Positions 8,770-18,010 of a stretch of DNA of 64,000 nucleotides are shown here, piece after piece; position 1 is the stretch's first letter, and the number at the start of each line of letters is the position of its first letter. Origin of the DNA: Kocuria palustris (GTDB lineage: Bacteria; Actinomycetota; Actinomycetes; Actinomycetales; Micrococcaceae); assembly GCF_007666205.1 (NCBI RefSeq), contig NZ_VDOR01000001.1, positions 402,738 through 466,737 on the forward strand, in the 5' to 3' direction. The position numbers were made by a program, and so were the translations under genes. The notes below the pieces were generated by a model, which saw nothing but the letters and a program-made list of their open reading frames with translations, was not told the origin of the DNA and did not search any database.

Positions 8770-10443
8770 ATGACCGCGCACGATCCATTCGCACGTCACG
8801 AGACCGAGGCATGGGACGCGGAGGGGGCGGTCCGCGCCGGCCGCGCCCGCAGCGGGGCGGGGGAGTCGGCAGGCCGCGTCCTCCGGCCGTCCCGGCGCGC
8901 GATGCTCGCCGGCGCGGGCCTGACCGGCGTCGGAGCGGCGACCGCGGGGCTGGCGACGCCGACGTTCGCGGTGACCGAGGACAATCCGTTCCAGCTCGGC
9001 GTCGCCTCCGGCGACCCCTGGCCCGACGGCTTCGTGATCTGGACCCGTCTGGCCCTGATCCCGGAGGCCGAGGACGGCCGCGGCGGGATGCCCCGCTCGA
9101 ACATCGTGCTGACCTGGGAGGTGGCCGAGGACGAGGCCTTCACGCGGGTGATCCGCAAGGACCGGGTCACTGCGACCCCCGAGACCGCCCACGCGGTGCA
9201 CGTGACGCTGACGGGCCTGGAGCCGCAGCGCGAGTACTGGTACCGGTTCTCCGCCAACGGGTACCGCTCGCGCATCGGGCGCGCCAAGACCGCGCCTGCC
9301 GCCGGGGCCATGCCCTCCAGCCTGAGGTTCACGATGGCGTCGTGCGCCCAGTGGGAGCACGGCTGGTTCACCAGCTACCGGCACATGGCGCAGGAGCGCC
9401 CGGACCTGATGCTCCACCTGGGCGACTACTACTACGAGCACTCGGCGGCCGGCTATCCCGTGAGCTCCGGGGCCGTCCGCTGGCATCCGGTGGGGGAGAT
9501 GCGCGACCTCGCCGCCTACCGCCAGCGCATGGCCATCTACAAGTCGGATCCTGACCTGCAGGCCGCCCACGCGGCGGCTCCCTGGGCCGTGATCTGGGAC
9601 GACCACGAGGTGGACAACAACTGGGCCGACGACACCCCTGAGGTCGTGCAGGCGGACTGGATGCGTCGCCGCCGCGATGCCTTCCGGGCCTACTACGAGA
9701 ACATGCCGCTGCGGGCATCCTCGGCGCCGACCGGGTACGACATGCAGCTCTACCGGCGCATCCAGTGGGGGCAGCTGGCCACCTTCCACATGCTCGACAC
9801 CCGCCAGTACCGCGACGACCAGGCCAATGCCGATCTGGTGAAGATCATCGGGAAGCAGGCCAAGGACCCCCGGCGCACCATCACGGGGAAGGCGCAGGAG
9901 GACTGGCTCCTGCAGGGCTTCGGGGCCTCGACGGCGCGGTGGGACTTCGTGACGCAGCAGGTGCCCTTCGTGCAGTACGACCGCAACGGCGGGCTGCACG
10001 TATGGGGGGACATGGACTCCTGGGACGGCTACATCGGCTCCCGCGGCCGGGTCATCGACGGATGGGTGGGCGCGGGCGTCCGCAATCCGGTGGTGCTCAC
10101 GGGCGATATCCACGAGTCCTTCGCCGCCGAGATCCTCTCGGACTTCGCGGACCCGACCTCCGAGCCGGTGGGCGTGGAGCTGATCACCACCTCCATCACC
10201 TCGGGCGGCGACGGCTCCGACGCGTCGGCGTCGAACCTCCAGTACAACCCGCACATCAAGTTCAACAACGACCTGCGCGGCTACCTCTCCGTGGAGGTCA
10301 CCCCGCAGGCCACGACGGCGCGGTACCGAACGGTGGACAGGGTCTCGGTCCAGAACCGGCCGGTCGCCGAGCGAGCTCGGTTCGTGGTCGCCGACGGCGA
10401 CCGCCGGCTGCACAAGGTGCACGACACGCCCCTCGGGTCCTGA
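8770..10443 (+). CDS. phoD: Alkaline phosphatase D, Tat-exported
   Basis: 557 residues. A twin-arginine signal (SRRAMLAGAGLTGVG, about residues 40-62) is followed by the PhoD N-terminal domain (NPFQLGVASGDPWPDGFVIW) and the calcineurin-like catalytic domain. Metal-binding elements are visible as LHLGDYYYE, WDDHEVDNNW and LTGDIHES. PhoD enzymes are secreted Ca/Fe-dependent phosphomonoesterases or diesterases that release phosphate from organic esters. GGGAG lies just before the ATG. The 40 residues before the RR motif are longer than usual, so a later start is possible. It converges with the next gene with only 16 bases between. Confidence 0.92.
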   Translation: MTAHDPFARHETEAWDAEGAVRAGRARSGAGESAGRVLRPSRRAMLAGAGLTGVGAATAGLATPTFAVTEDNPFQLGVASGDPWPDGFVIWTRLALIPEAEDGRGGMPRSNIVLTWEVAEDEAFTRVIRKDRVTATPETAHAVHVTLTGLEPQREYWYRFSANGYRSRIGRAKTAPAAGAMPSSLRFTMASCAQWEHGWFTSYRHMAQERPDLMLHLGDYYYEHSAAGYPVSSGAVRWHPVGEMRDLAAYRQRMAIYKSDPDLQAAHAAAPWAVIWDDHEVDNNWADDTPEVVQADWMRRRRDAFRAYYENMPLRASSAPTGYDMQLYRRIQWGQLATFHMLDTRQYRDDQANADLVKIIGKQAKDPRRTITGKAQEDWLLQGFGASTARWDFVTQQVPFVQYDRNGGLHVWGDMDSWDGYIGSRGRVIDGWVGAGVRNPVVLTGDIHESFAAEILSDFADPTSEPVGVELITTSITSGGDGSDASASNLQYNPHIKFNNDLRGYLSVEVTPQATTARYRTVDRVSVQNRPVAERARFVVADGDRRLHKVHDTPLGS

Positions 10444-10459
10444 GCAGGACCGGAGCCCA

Positions 10460-11263
10460 TCAGCGGGCGTAGGCGATGAACGAGCCGCCCCGGCCGTCCA
10501 TGCGGATGCAGGCCCACATCTCCCGGGTGCCGTCGTCGAAGGCCTCCGTGCCCTGGTTGCAGCGCACGCCGTCCATGACGCCCTCGACCTGCTGATCCAG
10601 GAAGCCCTGCATCACGTCGTCCACCTCGGCGCAGTCCAGGCCCTGGACGTCCGCGAAGTCGTAGTCGTCGTTGAAGCACTCGGCGTCCACTGCGTCCGCG
10701 TACGTGCCCAGCCCGGAGACCCCCGGGGCCTTCGACGGGTTCGCAGCCCCCGACTCCGGCTCGAGGGCGGTGACCGACCCGGTCTCGGCCAGGGGGTCGT
10801 CCTCCGGATCCCGGGGCTCGAGCTCGATGGTCGCCGGGGACTTCTCACCGGCGAACGTGCAGGTCCACCGGCCGCTGCCCGGGGTGCAGGCGGTCTTCCC
10901 GTCCTCGACGGAGAGGTGGGTCTTCTTCCCGTTGTCCACGACGCCGCGGACGGCCTTCCGAGCATGGTCGCAGCTCACGAGCTCGAGCAGCACGTAGTCG
11001 TAGTCGTCGTCGGAGCACTGCCCGGCATCGTCGGCCGTCTCCTCGGCGGAGGGGGTGACCTCGGCCTGCGCCTCTGAGGGCGCGGCGCTCGGCGCGCTCT
11101 GCTCGTCCGACGGGTCGCCGCCGGCCGCCTCGGCCTGCGTGTCGTCGGGCTGCGGCGTGCAGGCGCTCAGCAGCAGAGCAAGGGCCAGGACGGCAGCGGC
11201 GCCGCGCCGGATCGGCCGGAGCGCGGCCCTGGAAGCGACAGTGATATGAGCCATGCGTCGCAT
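10460..11263 (-). CDS. Cys-rich acidic lipoprotein, unknown function
   Basis: 267 residues from the ATG at 11263; an in-frame ATG at 11254 is equally possible because neither has a clear ribosome site. The signal ends in the lipobox LLSAC near residue 35. An acidic Ala/Glu/Ser spacer follows, then two similar segments, each with a C-SDDDYDY or CFNDDYDF element and a later C-D pair. This suggests two repeats of a small disulfide-bonded domain. The four-to-six spaced Cys fit folding outside the membrane. Family not recognised. Confidence 0.65.
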   Translation of the reverse strand: MRRMAHITVASRAALRPIRRGAAAVLALALLLSACTPQPDDTQAEAAGGDPSDEQSAPSAAPSEAQAEVTPSAEETADDAGQCSDDDYDYVLLELVSCDHARKAVRGVVDNGKKTHLSVEDGKTACTPGSGRWTCTFAGEKSPATIELEPRDPEDDPLAETGSVTALEPESGAANPSKAPGVSGLGTYADAVDAECFNDDYDFADVQGLDCAEVDDVMQGFLDQQVEGVMDGVRCNQGTEAFDDGTREMWACIRMDGRGGSFIAYAR

Positions 11264-11441
11264 GATGCCCGAGGTTCGCGACAGGGAACATCCATCTCCC
11301 CCGGGCAGCGCCTCATGACGGCCTGGATGCGGTCCCGCCGTCGGCGAACACCCTTCATCCGGCTCGGCGGCGGAGAGACCATGGAGGCATCACGTGACAA
11401 GAGGGGCGGTCTCCCGCACCGCCTCGGGAACGGAGGACATC

Positions 11442-12101
11442 ATGACGAACATCACGATCATCGGCGGCCACGGCAAGGTCGCCCTGCGCCTGGCGCCCAT
11501 GCTGACCGAGGCGGGCGACGAGGTCACCTCGTGGATCCGCAAGGAGGAGCAGATCGAGGACGTCGAGCAGACGGGCGCCACCGCGAAGGTCCTCGACGTC
11601 CAGCAGCTGTCGACCGAGCAGCTGGCCGACGAGTTCGAGGGCGTCGACGTCGTCGTCTGGTCGGCGGGCGCCGGAGGCGGCGATCCCGAGCGCACCTGGG
11701 CCATGGATCGCGACGCCGCGATCCGGACCATGGACGCGGCCGAGCGCGCCGGCGTCGGCCGCTACGTGATGGTCTCGTACCTGAACGCCGGCCCGAACCA
11801 CGGCGTGGACGAGTCCGACGACTTCTACGCCTACGCCGAGGGCAAGAGCCAGGCCGACGAGCACCTGCGCAAGTCGTCCCTGCGGTGGACGATCCTGGGC
11901 CCGGGCATGCTCACGCTCGACGACGCGTCCGGGAAGATCGCGGTCCTGCCCGAGGGCCAGCAGCCGGAGAACGCCGACACCTCGCGCGCCAACGTGGCGC
12001 AGGTGGCCAAGGCCGTCATCGCCGACGACTCCACGATCGGGCGCAAGATCGACTTCGTCGACGGCGACACCCCGATCGCCGAGGCGGTCTCCGCCTCCTG
12101 A
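11442..12101 (+). CDS. NAD(P)-binding SDR-like oxidoreductase
   Basis: 219 residues. The start is set by GGAGG at 11432-11436. The N-terminal ITIIGGHGKVALRLAPML is a glycine-rich dinucleotide-binding loop (GGxGxxA). The later VGRYVMVSYLNAG and WTILGPGMLT are typical of atypical SDR / NmrA-like NAD(P)-binding proteins. These act as oxidoreductases or as redox-sensing proteins; the substrate is unknown. A 16-bp terminator hairpin follows. Confidence 0.85.
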   Translation: MTNITIIGGHGKVALRLAPMLTEAGDEVTSWIRKEEQIEDVEQTGATAKVLDVQQLSTEQLADEFEGVDVVVWSAGAGGGDPERTWAMDRDAAIRTMDAAERAGVGRYVMVSYLNAGPNHGVDESDDFYAYAEGKSQADEHLRKSSLRWTILGPGMLTLDDASGKIAVLPEGQQPENADTSRANVAQVAKAVIADDSTIGRKIDFVDGDTPIAEAVSAS

Positions 12102-12140
12102 TCCGCTCCCGCCCCGGAGGGCGCGCCAGGGATTCCCCCG

Positions 12141-12176
12141 ACGGCCGCCCCGAGCTGAACAGCTCGGGGCGGCCGT
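12141..12176. terminator. Perfect 16-bp terminator hairpin
   Basis: Arms 12141-12156 and 12161-12176 around a GAAC loop, 40 bases after the SDR-like gene's stop. Confidence 0.75.
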
Positions 12177-12250
12177 CGTCTGCGTGGCGGGAATCCCCGG
12201 CCGCCGCTCCAAGCGGCCCGGGAAGCGGCTAATGTCGGCCACCGAGAGGT

Positions 12251-12265
12251 GGACCACAATGGTCC
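12251..12265. promoter_or_regulatory. Palindrome upstream of the sugar porter, possible operator
   Basis: GGACCA-CAA-TGGTCC, a 6-bp inverted repeat with 3-base spacer, lies 22 bases before the transporter start. The position fits a repressor site near the transcription start. No regulator gene is adjacent. Confidence 0.35.
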
Positions 12266-12287
12266 CTCGGCACCATGGAGGCATGCG

Positions 12288-13757
12288 ATGAGTCAGGTTC
12301 GGAGCGCAGGAGCAGGTGAGACGGGGCTGCCGCCGCTGACCAAGGGCCCGCACTCGAGGTTCCTGGATCGGCTCGTGGTCATCGCGACCTTCGGAGGGCT
12401 GCTCTTCGGCTACGACACCGGCGTGATCAACGGCGCCCTGGGCCCCATGTCGGAGCCCGATGCGCTGGACCTCTCCCCGGTCGAGCAGGGGGTCGTGACG
12501 TCGTCGCTGCTGATCGGAGCCGCCGTCGGCGCCCTGGTGGGGGGACGCTGCTCCGATCGCTGGGGCCGCCGGAGGACGATCCTGGCCATGGCGGTCCTGT
12601 TCTTCATCGGCGCCGTCGGCTGCGTGCTCTCCCCGACCGCGGGCTTCATGGTGCTGTTCCGCGTCGTGCTGGGCCTGGCCGTCGGCGGCGCCTCCGTCAC
12701 GGTGCCGGTCTACCTCTCCGAGATGGCTCCCACCGAGCGGCGCGGGGCCATGTCCGGGCGCAACGAGGTCATGATCGCGGTCGGCCAGCTGCTGGCCTTC
12801 GTCATCAACGCGATCATCGGCAGCGCCTTCTACGAGGTCCCGGGCCACTGGCGGATCATGCTCGCGATCGCCGCGCTGCCGGCCATGGCCCTGTTCTTCG
12901 GCATGCTCCGGATGCCGGAGTCGCCGCGGTGGCTGCTGGCCCGGGGCGATCGCGATGCCGCGCTCCAGGTCCTGGGCCGGGTGCGCTCGCCGGAGCGGGC
13001 CGAGGCCGAGCTGAGCGAGGTCGAGGGCCTGGCCGCCCGCGACGCCGCCGAGCACGAGGGCGGGATCGTCACCCTGCGCACCGAGCCGTGGGTGCGCCGC
13101 GTGCTGCTGATCGGGATCGGCGTGGCCGTGTCCCAGCAGCTCTCGGGCATCAACTCGGTCATGTACTACGGCACGCTGCTGCTCGAGCAGGCCGGCTTCT
13201 CGTCGTCGGCGGCCCTGATCGCCAACGTGGCCAACGGCGTCATCGCCGTGATCGGCATGCTCACCGGCATGGCGCTGATCGACCGCGTGGGACGACGGCG
13301 GCTGATGATCGCCGGCTTCACGGGCATCACCTCGATGCACCTGCTGATCGGGCTGAGCGCGCTGCTGCTGCCCGAGGGGCTGGGGCGAGCGATCTTCATC
13401 CTGATCTTCGTGGTGCTGTTCGTGGGATGCATGCAGGCCTCGATCGGCTTCGGCGCGTGGATCATCCTGGCGGAGATCTTCCCGCTCAAGTTCCGCGGCG
13501 CCGGCATCGGGATCTCGGTGCTGATGATGTGGCTGGCCAATGCCACGGTGACCCTGCTGTTCCCGGTGGTGGTCTCGGCCACGGGCATCACCGTGACGTT
13601 CTTCCTGTTCGCGGGCCTGGGGGCGGTCTGCCTGTTCTTCTTCTGGCGCTTCGTGCCGGAGACCAAGGGGCGCTCCCTCGAGCAGATCGAGGAGTCCTTC
13701 GCCGCGGGGGAGCTGCAGCGGATCCACCAAGGGCAGCGGGAGAGCGCACAGAGCTGA
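12288..13757 (+). CDS. Sugar porter of the major facilitator superfamily
   Basis: 489 residues, 12 membrane segments. The start follows ATGGAGG at 12275-12281. Family signatures are all present: GGLLFGYDTGVINGA in helix 1, SDRWGRRR after helix 2, PESPRWLL at the central loop, QQLSGINSVMYYG in helix 7 and PETKGRSLEQIE at the C-terminus. These mark proton-coupled sugar or polyol importers such as those for myo-inositol, xylose or glucose. The exact sugar cannot be read from the sequence. The convergent neighbour galK hints at sugar use, but they are separate transcription units. Confidence 0.93.
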   Translation: MSQVRSAGAGETGLPPLTKGPHSRFLDRLVVIATFGGLLFGYDTGVINGALGPMSEPDALDLSPVEQGVVTSSLLIGAAVGALVGGRCSDRWGRRRTILAMAVLFFIGAVGCVLSPTAGFMVLFRVVLGLAVGGASVTVPVYLSEMAPTERRGAMSGRNEVMIAVGQLLAFVINAIIGSAFYEVPGHWRIMLAIAALPAMALFFGMLRMPESPRWLLARGDRDAALQVLGRVRSPERAEAELSEVEGLAARDAAEHEGGIVTLRTEPWVRRVLLIGIGVAVSQQLSGINSVMYYGTLLLEQAGFSSSAALIANVANGVIAVIGMLTGMALIDRVGRRRLMIAGFTGITSMHLLIGLSALLLPEGLGRAIFILIFVVLFVGCMQASIGFGAWIILAEIFPLKFRGAGIGISVLMMWLANATVTLLFPVVVSATGITVTFFLFAGLGAVCLFFFWRFVPETKGRSLEQIEESFAAGELQRIHQGQRESAQS

Positions 13758-13768
13758 TCCCCAGCCCG

Positions 13769-13810
13769 GACGGATCGCCGTCGCACCCCGAGGGGCGGCA
13801 GCGATCCGTC
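13769..13810. terminator. Bidirectional terminator between sugar porter and galK
   Basis: Outer arms 13769-13778 and 13801-13810 pair perfectly and enclose a second small stem. It lies between the two convergent stop codons. Confidence 0.7.
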
Positions 13811-13813
13811 GTC

Positions 13814-15181
13814 TCAGCGGCAGCCGAGCGCGGCCAGCTCGACGCAGTCCCGGCAGACCAGGCCCCCCGGGCCCGAGGGCACGATGTCCAGGAAGCGGGG
13901 GCTCGGCAGCTCCGCGGCAGCCATGGCAGAGGCCACCGCGGCCGCGATCGGCTCCGTCCGCGCCGTGGGGACGAGCATCAGCACCGAGCCGCCGAAGCCG
14001 CCTCCGATCAGGCGGGCGCCGTCGGCGCCCTCGGCCAGGGCGGTGTCCACGATCAGGTCTGCGGCCCAGAAGGAGGCCTCGGCGTCATCGCGCATCGAGA
14101 GATGGCCCGCGGTGAGGATGCGCCCCACCGCCTCCGGGACGGAGGTGTCCGAGACGCTGCCGCTGAGCAGCGCGTCGATCTGCTCGGAGCGCAGCATCTC
14201 CGTGAGGGCATGGCGCAGTCGGCGTGCTGCATCTGCCGGATCGCGGCCGTCGAGCTGCCCGGCAGCGGGCGCGGCGGCCTCCCACCGGCGCAGGACGGCG
14301 TCGACGTCCTCCTGGGCGGGCGTCTCGGGCAGCAGGTCGCGCAGTCGACCCGCGCCGAGGAAGCGCGCCGCGGCCTCCGCGTCGAGACGGCGCGAGGAGA
14401 AGTCGTCACCGCCGAGCCAGTGGGGCGTGCGGGTGTCCACGGCGATCAGGCGGCGGCCCGCCAGCAGCGCCTCGGCGGAGCGGTACGTGATCGAGAAGTC
14501 GCGGCAGTCCAGGGAGACCACCTGCCCTGGGTGCGAGCGCAGGCTCGCGGTCTGGTCCAGGCCGCCCGTGCTCGCGCCCACGACCTTCACCTCCGCCATC
14601 ATGCAGGCGTGGGCCAGGACGGCGCGGACGTCGTCGTCGTGGTCGTCGGAGTCGGTGATCATCCCGGCGAAGGCCAGGATGGAGGCGCACTCGAGCGCGG
14701 CCGACGACGACAGCCCGCCGCCCACCGGAAGCGTCGAGCGGATCAGCATGTCCGCACCGAAGCCCTCCGGGATCCGGATCCCGGAGACGGCGGCCGATTC
14801 GTGGAGGCCCCACAGGGCGCCGGCCACGTAGCCCGTCCAGCCCTCGGGGCGGCCCGGTCCGACGTCCTCGGTGCGCACCTCGACGATGCCCGTGTCCAGG
14901 GACGGCTCGAGGGTGCGCATGCGCAGGAGGCCGTCGGTGCGCGGCGCGGCGGCCACGAGCGTCCCGTAGGGCAGCGCCATGGGCAGGCAGCGCCCGCCGA
15001 GGAAGTCGATGTGCTCGCCGTTGAGATTGGCCCGGCCGGGCGACTGCCAGATGCCCTCCGGTCGGCGGCCGAAGACGGCCTCGAAGTTCTCGAGGCCGCG
15101 GCGGGCGATCGCTGCGTGGTCCGGATGGGGCACCCACTCAGGCGCGACGGACCCCGGATTCTCGGAGCGGACGTGATGCAC
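13814..15181 (-). CDS. galK: Galactokinase (GHMP kinase)
   Basis: 455 residues from a GTG start at 15181 with AGGAGG just upstream. The three GHMP motifs are clear: PGRANLNGEHIDFLGG (residues 48-63, galactokinase signature), LPVGGGLSSSAALECA (phosphate-binding loop) and GGGFGGSVLMLVP near the C-terminus. It phosphorylates galactose at C1 with ATP, the first Leloir step. galT and galE are not nearby. The signature differs from the usual GRVNLIGEHTDYNGG at a few positions (A for V, N for I, I for T, FL for YN), so a related sugar kinase is possible but galactokinase is most likely. Confidence 0.9.
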   Translation of the reverse strand: MHHVRSENPGSVAPEWVPHPDHAAIARRGLENFEAVFGRRPEGIWQSPGRANLNGEHIDFLGGRCLPMALPYGTLVAAAPRTDGLLRMRTLEPSLDTGIVEVRTEDVGPGRPEGWTGYVAGALWGLHESAAVSGIRIPEGFGADMLIRSTLPVGGGLSSSAALECASILAFAGMITDSDDHDDDVRAVLAHACMMAEVKVVGASTGGLDQTASLRSHPGQVVSLDCRDFSITYRSAEALLAGRRLIAVDTRTPHWLGGDDFSSRRLDAEAAARFLGAGRLRDLLPETPAQEDVDAVLRRWEAAAPAAGQLDGRDPADAARRLRHALTEMLRSEQIDALLSGSVSDTSVPEAVGRILTAGHLSMRDDAEASFWAADLIVDTALAEGADGARLIGGGFGGSVLMLVPTARTEPIAAAVASAMAAAELPSPRFLDIVPSGPGGLVCRDCVELAALGCR

Positions 15182-15259
15182 GAGGCCTCCTGGTGCTGAG
15201 CAGTGCGCACCACTCTAGACCCGCGGTGACGCGGCCGACGGAGTCCTGCTGCTGCATGC

Positions 15260-16546
15260 TCAGCGTCCGCCTCGCTCGCGGCCGGAGCCGGGGCCCTCGG
15301 CGGTGCGTCGCGGGCGCAGCGACCGCCGCGGCTTGGGCGGCGGATTCGACGCGCCGTGGGTCGTGACCACCTGGAGGATGCGCTCGAGGTCGGTGCCCAC
15401 GGTGACCAGCCACCAGTGGTCCCAGGAGTTGCGGATCTCGAGCTCCTCGAGGCTGTCGGAGAGGTCGGCGACGTGACCGCGGGCCTTGTCGGCGAGGATC
15501 TGGATCTCGTCCTTCGCCTCGTCGTCGGGGGCCAGCGGGACGGTCGACAGGACGGTGGTCATGGTGGAGAACGACTCGGTGTCCACGTGCCAGGCCACGC
15601 GCATGACCTCGGCGACGGCGCGCAGCGTGCGCTCCAGCTCCCGGGAGACCCCGGCGGGGACGACCATGTGGGATCCGTCGGCCGCGAAGAGGCGACGCAG
15701 GACGTCGGTGAGGTCGCGCATGTAGAAGGACACGTGCTCCACGCGGATCAGGCGGGCCAGGCCGGGGTCCTGGCCCTTGTTGTTGGGCAGCATCATGCGG
15801 GGATTGCCCTTGGCCGATGACGCCGACTCCTGGACCACGCCGCGGACCTCCGCCGCGACCGCGGCGAGCTGGTTGTTGACCTCGAGCCAGTCGGTGCGGG
15901 AGGTGGAGCCCGGAGTGCGGACCTCCATGGCGACGTCGCGCAGGTAGAACACGAGCAGCCGCTCGATCCGTCGGAGCTCGAGCGAGGCGGAGCGGAAGTC
16001 GACCGGCTGGGCCACGAGGTAGTTGACCAGCAGGCCGATCGCGGCGCCCGTCGCCATCTGGACGATGTAGCCGAGCGAGTACTGGTCGGCGTTCGGGCCG
16101 CCGACGATCAGCACGAACAGCGCGGTGATCGGGATGTAGTCCGCTCCTGCCCCGAACCATCGGAAGCCGGCCAGGATCACGCCCACCGCGATCGCCAGGA
16201 ACATGGTGACGAGCGTGGCCCAGGGGGTGAGCTGCACCAGCAGGGCCAGCACCATGCCGATGCCGAGGCCCAGCAGCGTCTGCCCGGCCGTGCGCAGCGA
16301 GCCGGTCAGGCTCGGGTACATGACCACCAGGGCGCCCAGGGGCGCGTAGTACGGGTACTGCGCGACGACGCCCGGCATGAACGGCGCCACCAGGTAGGCC
16401 AGGGCGCAGGCCAGGCCGGCCTTCAGGGCGAGCAGCAGGCGCGACGTGTTGATCGAGCTGTTGTGCCAGGGGCGCAGCAGCGAATCGTCGTCGTCGTGGA
16501 CGGGCGACGACGCCTTGGGGGAGAAGCGCAAGGTGGTCCTGTTCAA
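15260..16546 (-). CDS. FUSC-family (aromatic acid exporter-like) membrane protein
   Basis: 428 residues. Six hydrophobic segments occupy residues 35-185 (for example GLACALAYLVAPFMPG and TLLGLGIGMVLALLVQL), followed by a long hydrophilic helical cytoplasmic domain and a basic tail. This is the layout of FUSC / aromatic acid exporter proteins, thought to export small organic acids. The open frame begins with a TTG at 16546 without a good ribosome site; a later start is possible, but no Met lies before the first helix. It is about 80 bases upstream of galK on the same strand and might be cotranscribed. Confidence 0.75.
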   Translation of the reverse strand: MNRTTLRFSPKASSPVHDDDDSLLRPWHNSSINTSRLLLALKAGLACALAYLVAPFMPGVVAQYPYYAPLGALVVMYPSLTGSLRTAGQTLLGLGIGMVLALLVQLTPWATLVTMFLAIAVGVILAGFRWFGAGADYIPITALFVLIVGGPNADQYSLGYIVQMATGAAIGLLVNYLVAQPVDFRSASLELRRIERLLVFYLRDVAMEVRTPGSTSRTDWLEVNNQLAAVAAEVRGVVQESASSAKGNPRMMLPNNKGQDPGLARLIRVEHVSFYMRDLTDVLRRLFAADGSHMVVPAGVSRELERTLRAVAEVMRVAWHVDTESFSTMTTVLSTVPLAPDDEAKDEIQILADKARGHVADLSDSLEELEIRNSWDHWWLVTVGTDLERILQVVTTHGASNPPPKPRRSLRPRRTAEGPGSGRERGGR

Positions 16547-16833
16547 GCGGGGCGAGCGCCCGGGGTCAGAAGCTTGAGAGGCGTGAGAAGTGATCTACGC
16601 GACGGTCACCTTAGCGGTCGGCGACGGGCCTGGTCGATGGCTGTGGACGCCCGATCCCGGTGCTCCCATCTCGATGCAGATTCGACCCGTGACCTGCTGT
16701 GACGAGCATCCGCCCGGGTCGTCCACACCGGGCACGCGCACTCTGTTGCCCGTGCGTGCCCCGCGCCTACGATCACGGCACTTGCCGACATGCGCCCCTG
16801 CCTGCAGCGGGCGCCGAGCACTGGGGTCTCCTG
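16547..16833. promoter_or_regulatory. Divergent promoter region
   Basis: 287 bases between divergent genes, expected to hold two promoters. No gene, riboswitch or strong hairpin is seen. Confidence 0.3.
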
Positions 16834-17502
16834 ATGAGCACTCGAACCGTCACGCTGTCCGTCCTCGCTGCGGGGCTCGGGCTGCTGCTCGCGGGCTGCA
16901 ACGAGTCCGGCGGGCCCTCGCCCGATGAGTCACCAGCCGATCCGGCGTCTGCTGTCGCGACCTCGGAGTCTCCCGGGAGTGAATCCACGGGCGGTGACGG
17001 GGAGTCCCCCGGGGGCGAGGGGGAGTACGTCCCGGCCTCCGCCGAAGGCCCGGCGCAGAACGTCCCCAAACCCGAGAAGCCCGCTCTGGCCGATGAGGAG
17101 AGCTACGAGGGCGCCCAGGCCTTCCTGGACTACCTCGCCGATGCCCGGGCCTACGCGTGGCAGACGGGCGATACGACGCTGATCCGCGAGATCACGTCTG
17201 ATGCATGCGAATCGTGCCTGGCGGAGTACGACGAAATTGAATTGGTGTATGACGAAGGTGGATGGGCCAGCTCGGGCCAGGAGGAAATCGAAATCATAGA
17301 CACGGATATGCCTGTCAACTCATTCGGTTTTCCCTCTCCTCGCGCTGATGTTCGGTATGAGGGTCAGACTATCTGGAATTCAAGCGGGGAAATCGATCAG
17401 AAATACCCTCCAACTGGAAGCGACGACAGTTTGACACACATGCACATGAGTCACGACGGGGTGGAGTGGATATTTGTTGTCGCTTCGGCTGATGCGATGT
17501 GA
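16834..17502 (+). CDS. Lipoprotein, probably DUF6318 family
   Basis: 222 residues. The signal ends in lipobox LLAGC near residue 19. A Ser/Gly/Glu/Pro-rich linker follows to about residue 75. The folded domain begins PEKPALADEESYEGAQAFLDYLADARAYAW; it contains a CESC pair and ends in HDGVEWIFVVAS. This pattern fits actinobacterial DUF6318 lipoproteins (NTF2-like), assigned from memory of the family. Base composition drops sharply from about 17225, inside this gene, while the frame stays open and protein-like. The next gene starts almost at its stop codon. Confidence 0.7.
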   Translation: MSTRTVTLSVLAAGLGLLLAGCNESGGPSPDESPADPASAVATSESPGSESTGGDGESPGGEGEYVPASAEGPAQNVPKPEKPALADEESYEGAQAFLDYLADARAYAWQTGDTTLIREITSDACESCLAEYDEIELVYDEGGWASSGQEEIEIIDTDMPVNSFGFPSPRADVRYEGQTIWNSSGEIDQKYPPTGSDDSLTHMHMSHDGVEWIFVVASADAM

Positions 17503-18010
17503 GTGCTCGGCATGAGATCTGGATTTCACAGAATGTTCACCATTTCGCTTATGTCGAGCATCGCGCTAGTGGGATCTGCCGGGATTGTCGTTGCCGACCC
17601 TGGAGAACGTCGCAGGGGCGGGCTCGAGGGGACGCGGGTTGAGTCAGATGCGAGTGCCTCCGGGTCTCGCATCGATGTCGAAGTGAGCTTGGAAGGGTTG
17701 GCGAGGGGCCAAGCAAAGACCCCCGGTACTTCGAGGTCGCAGCCCGACGTCTCCCCCGCCACTGGGGGCTCCGGAAAGGCTTCCGGTCCAGATAGTGCTA
17801 GCGCTCGGGATTCGCACCAACTGGAAATGACCTTAAGGAAATTTGTTGCCGATACTGAGCCCGCGGAACTCAAAGCGGATACCGCCAGCGTGGAAATGGC
17901 TGACTACACTCTGGTCGACATCTGTTCAGAGGCAGGGGCCTCGTGCGCGGAACAGGAAGCCTGTACGTTGCCAGACGGGGCGGCGGGTCAGAATCTCTAC
18001 GTAGAGTACG
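17225..18010. other. Low-G+C patch across two genes
   Basis: By eye this ~790-base stretch is roughly 50-55% G+C, against about 70% on both sides. A/T third positions are common (GAA, ATT, AAA, GTT codons), which is rare elsewhere in the window. It covers the 3' half of the lipoprotein gene and the 5' half of the next, and ends within coding sequence on both sides with frames intact. This suggests replacement of the locus core by homologous recombination with a foreign allele. Confidence 0.65.

Noticed and set aside
12929..15199. A 756-codon rightward frame over the sugar porter and antisense to galK
   Set aside because: It crosses the bidirectional terminator, and the true frames there have full family motifs. 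Shadow.
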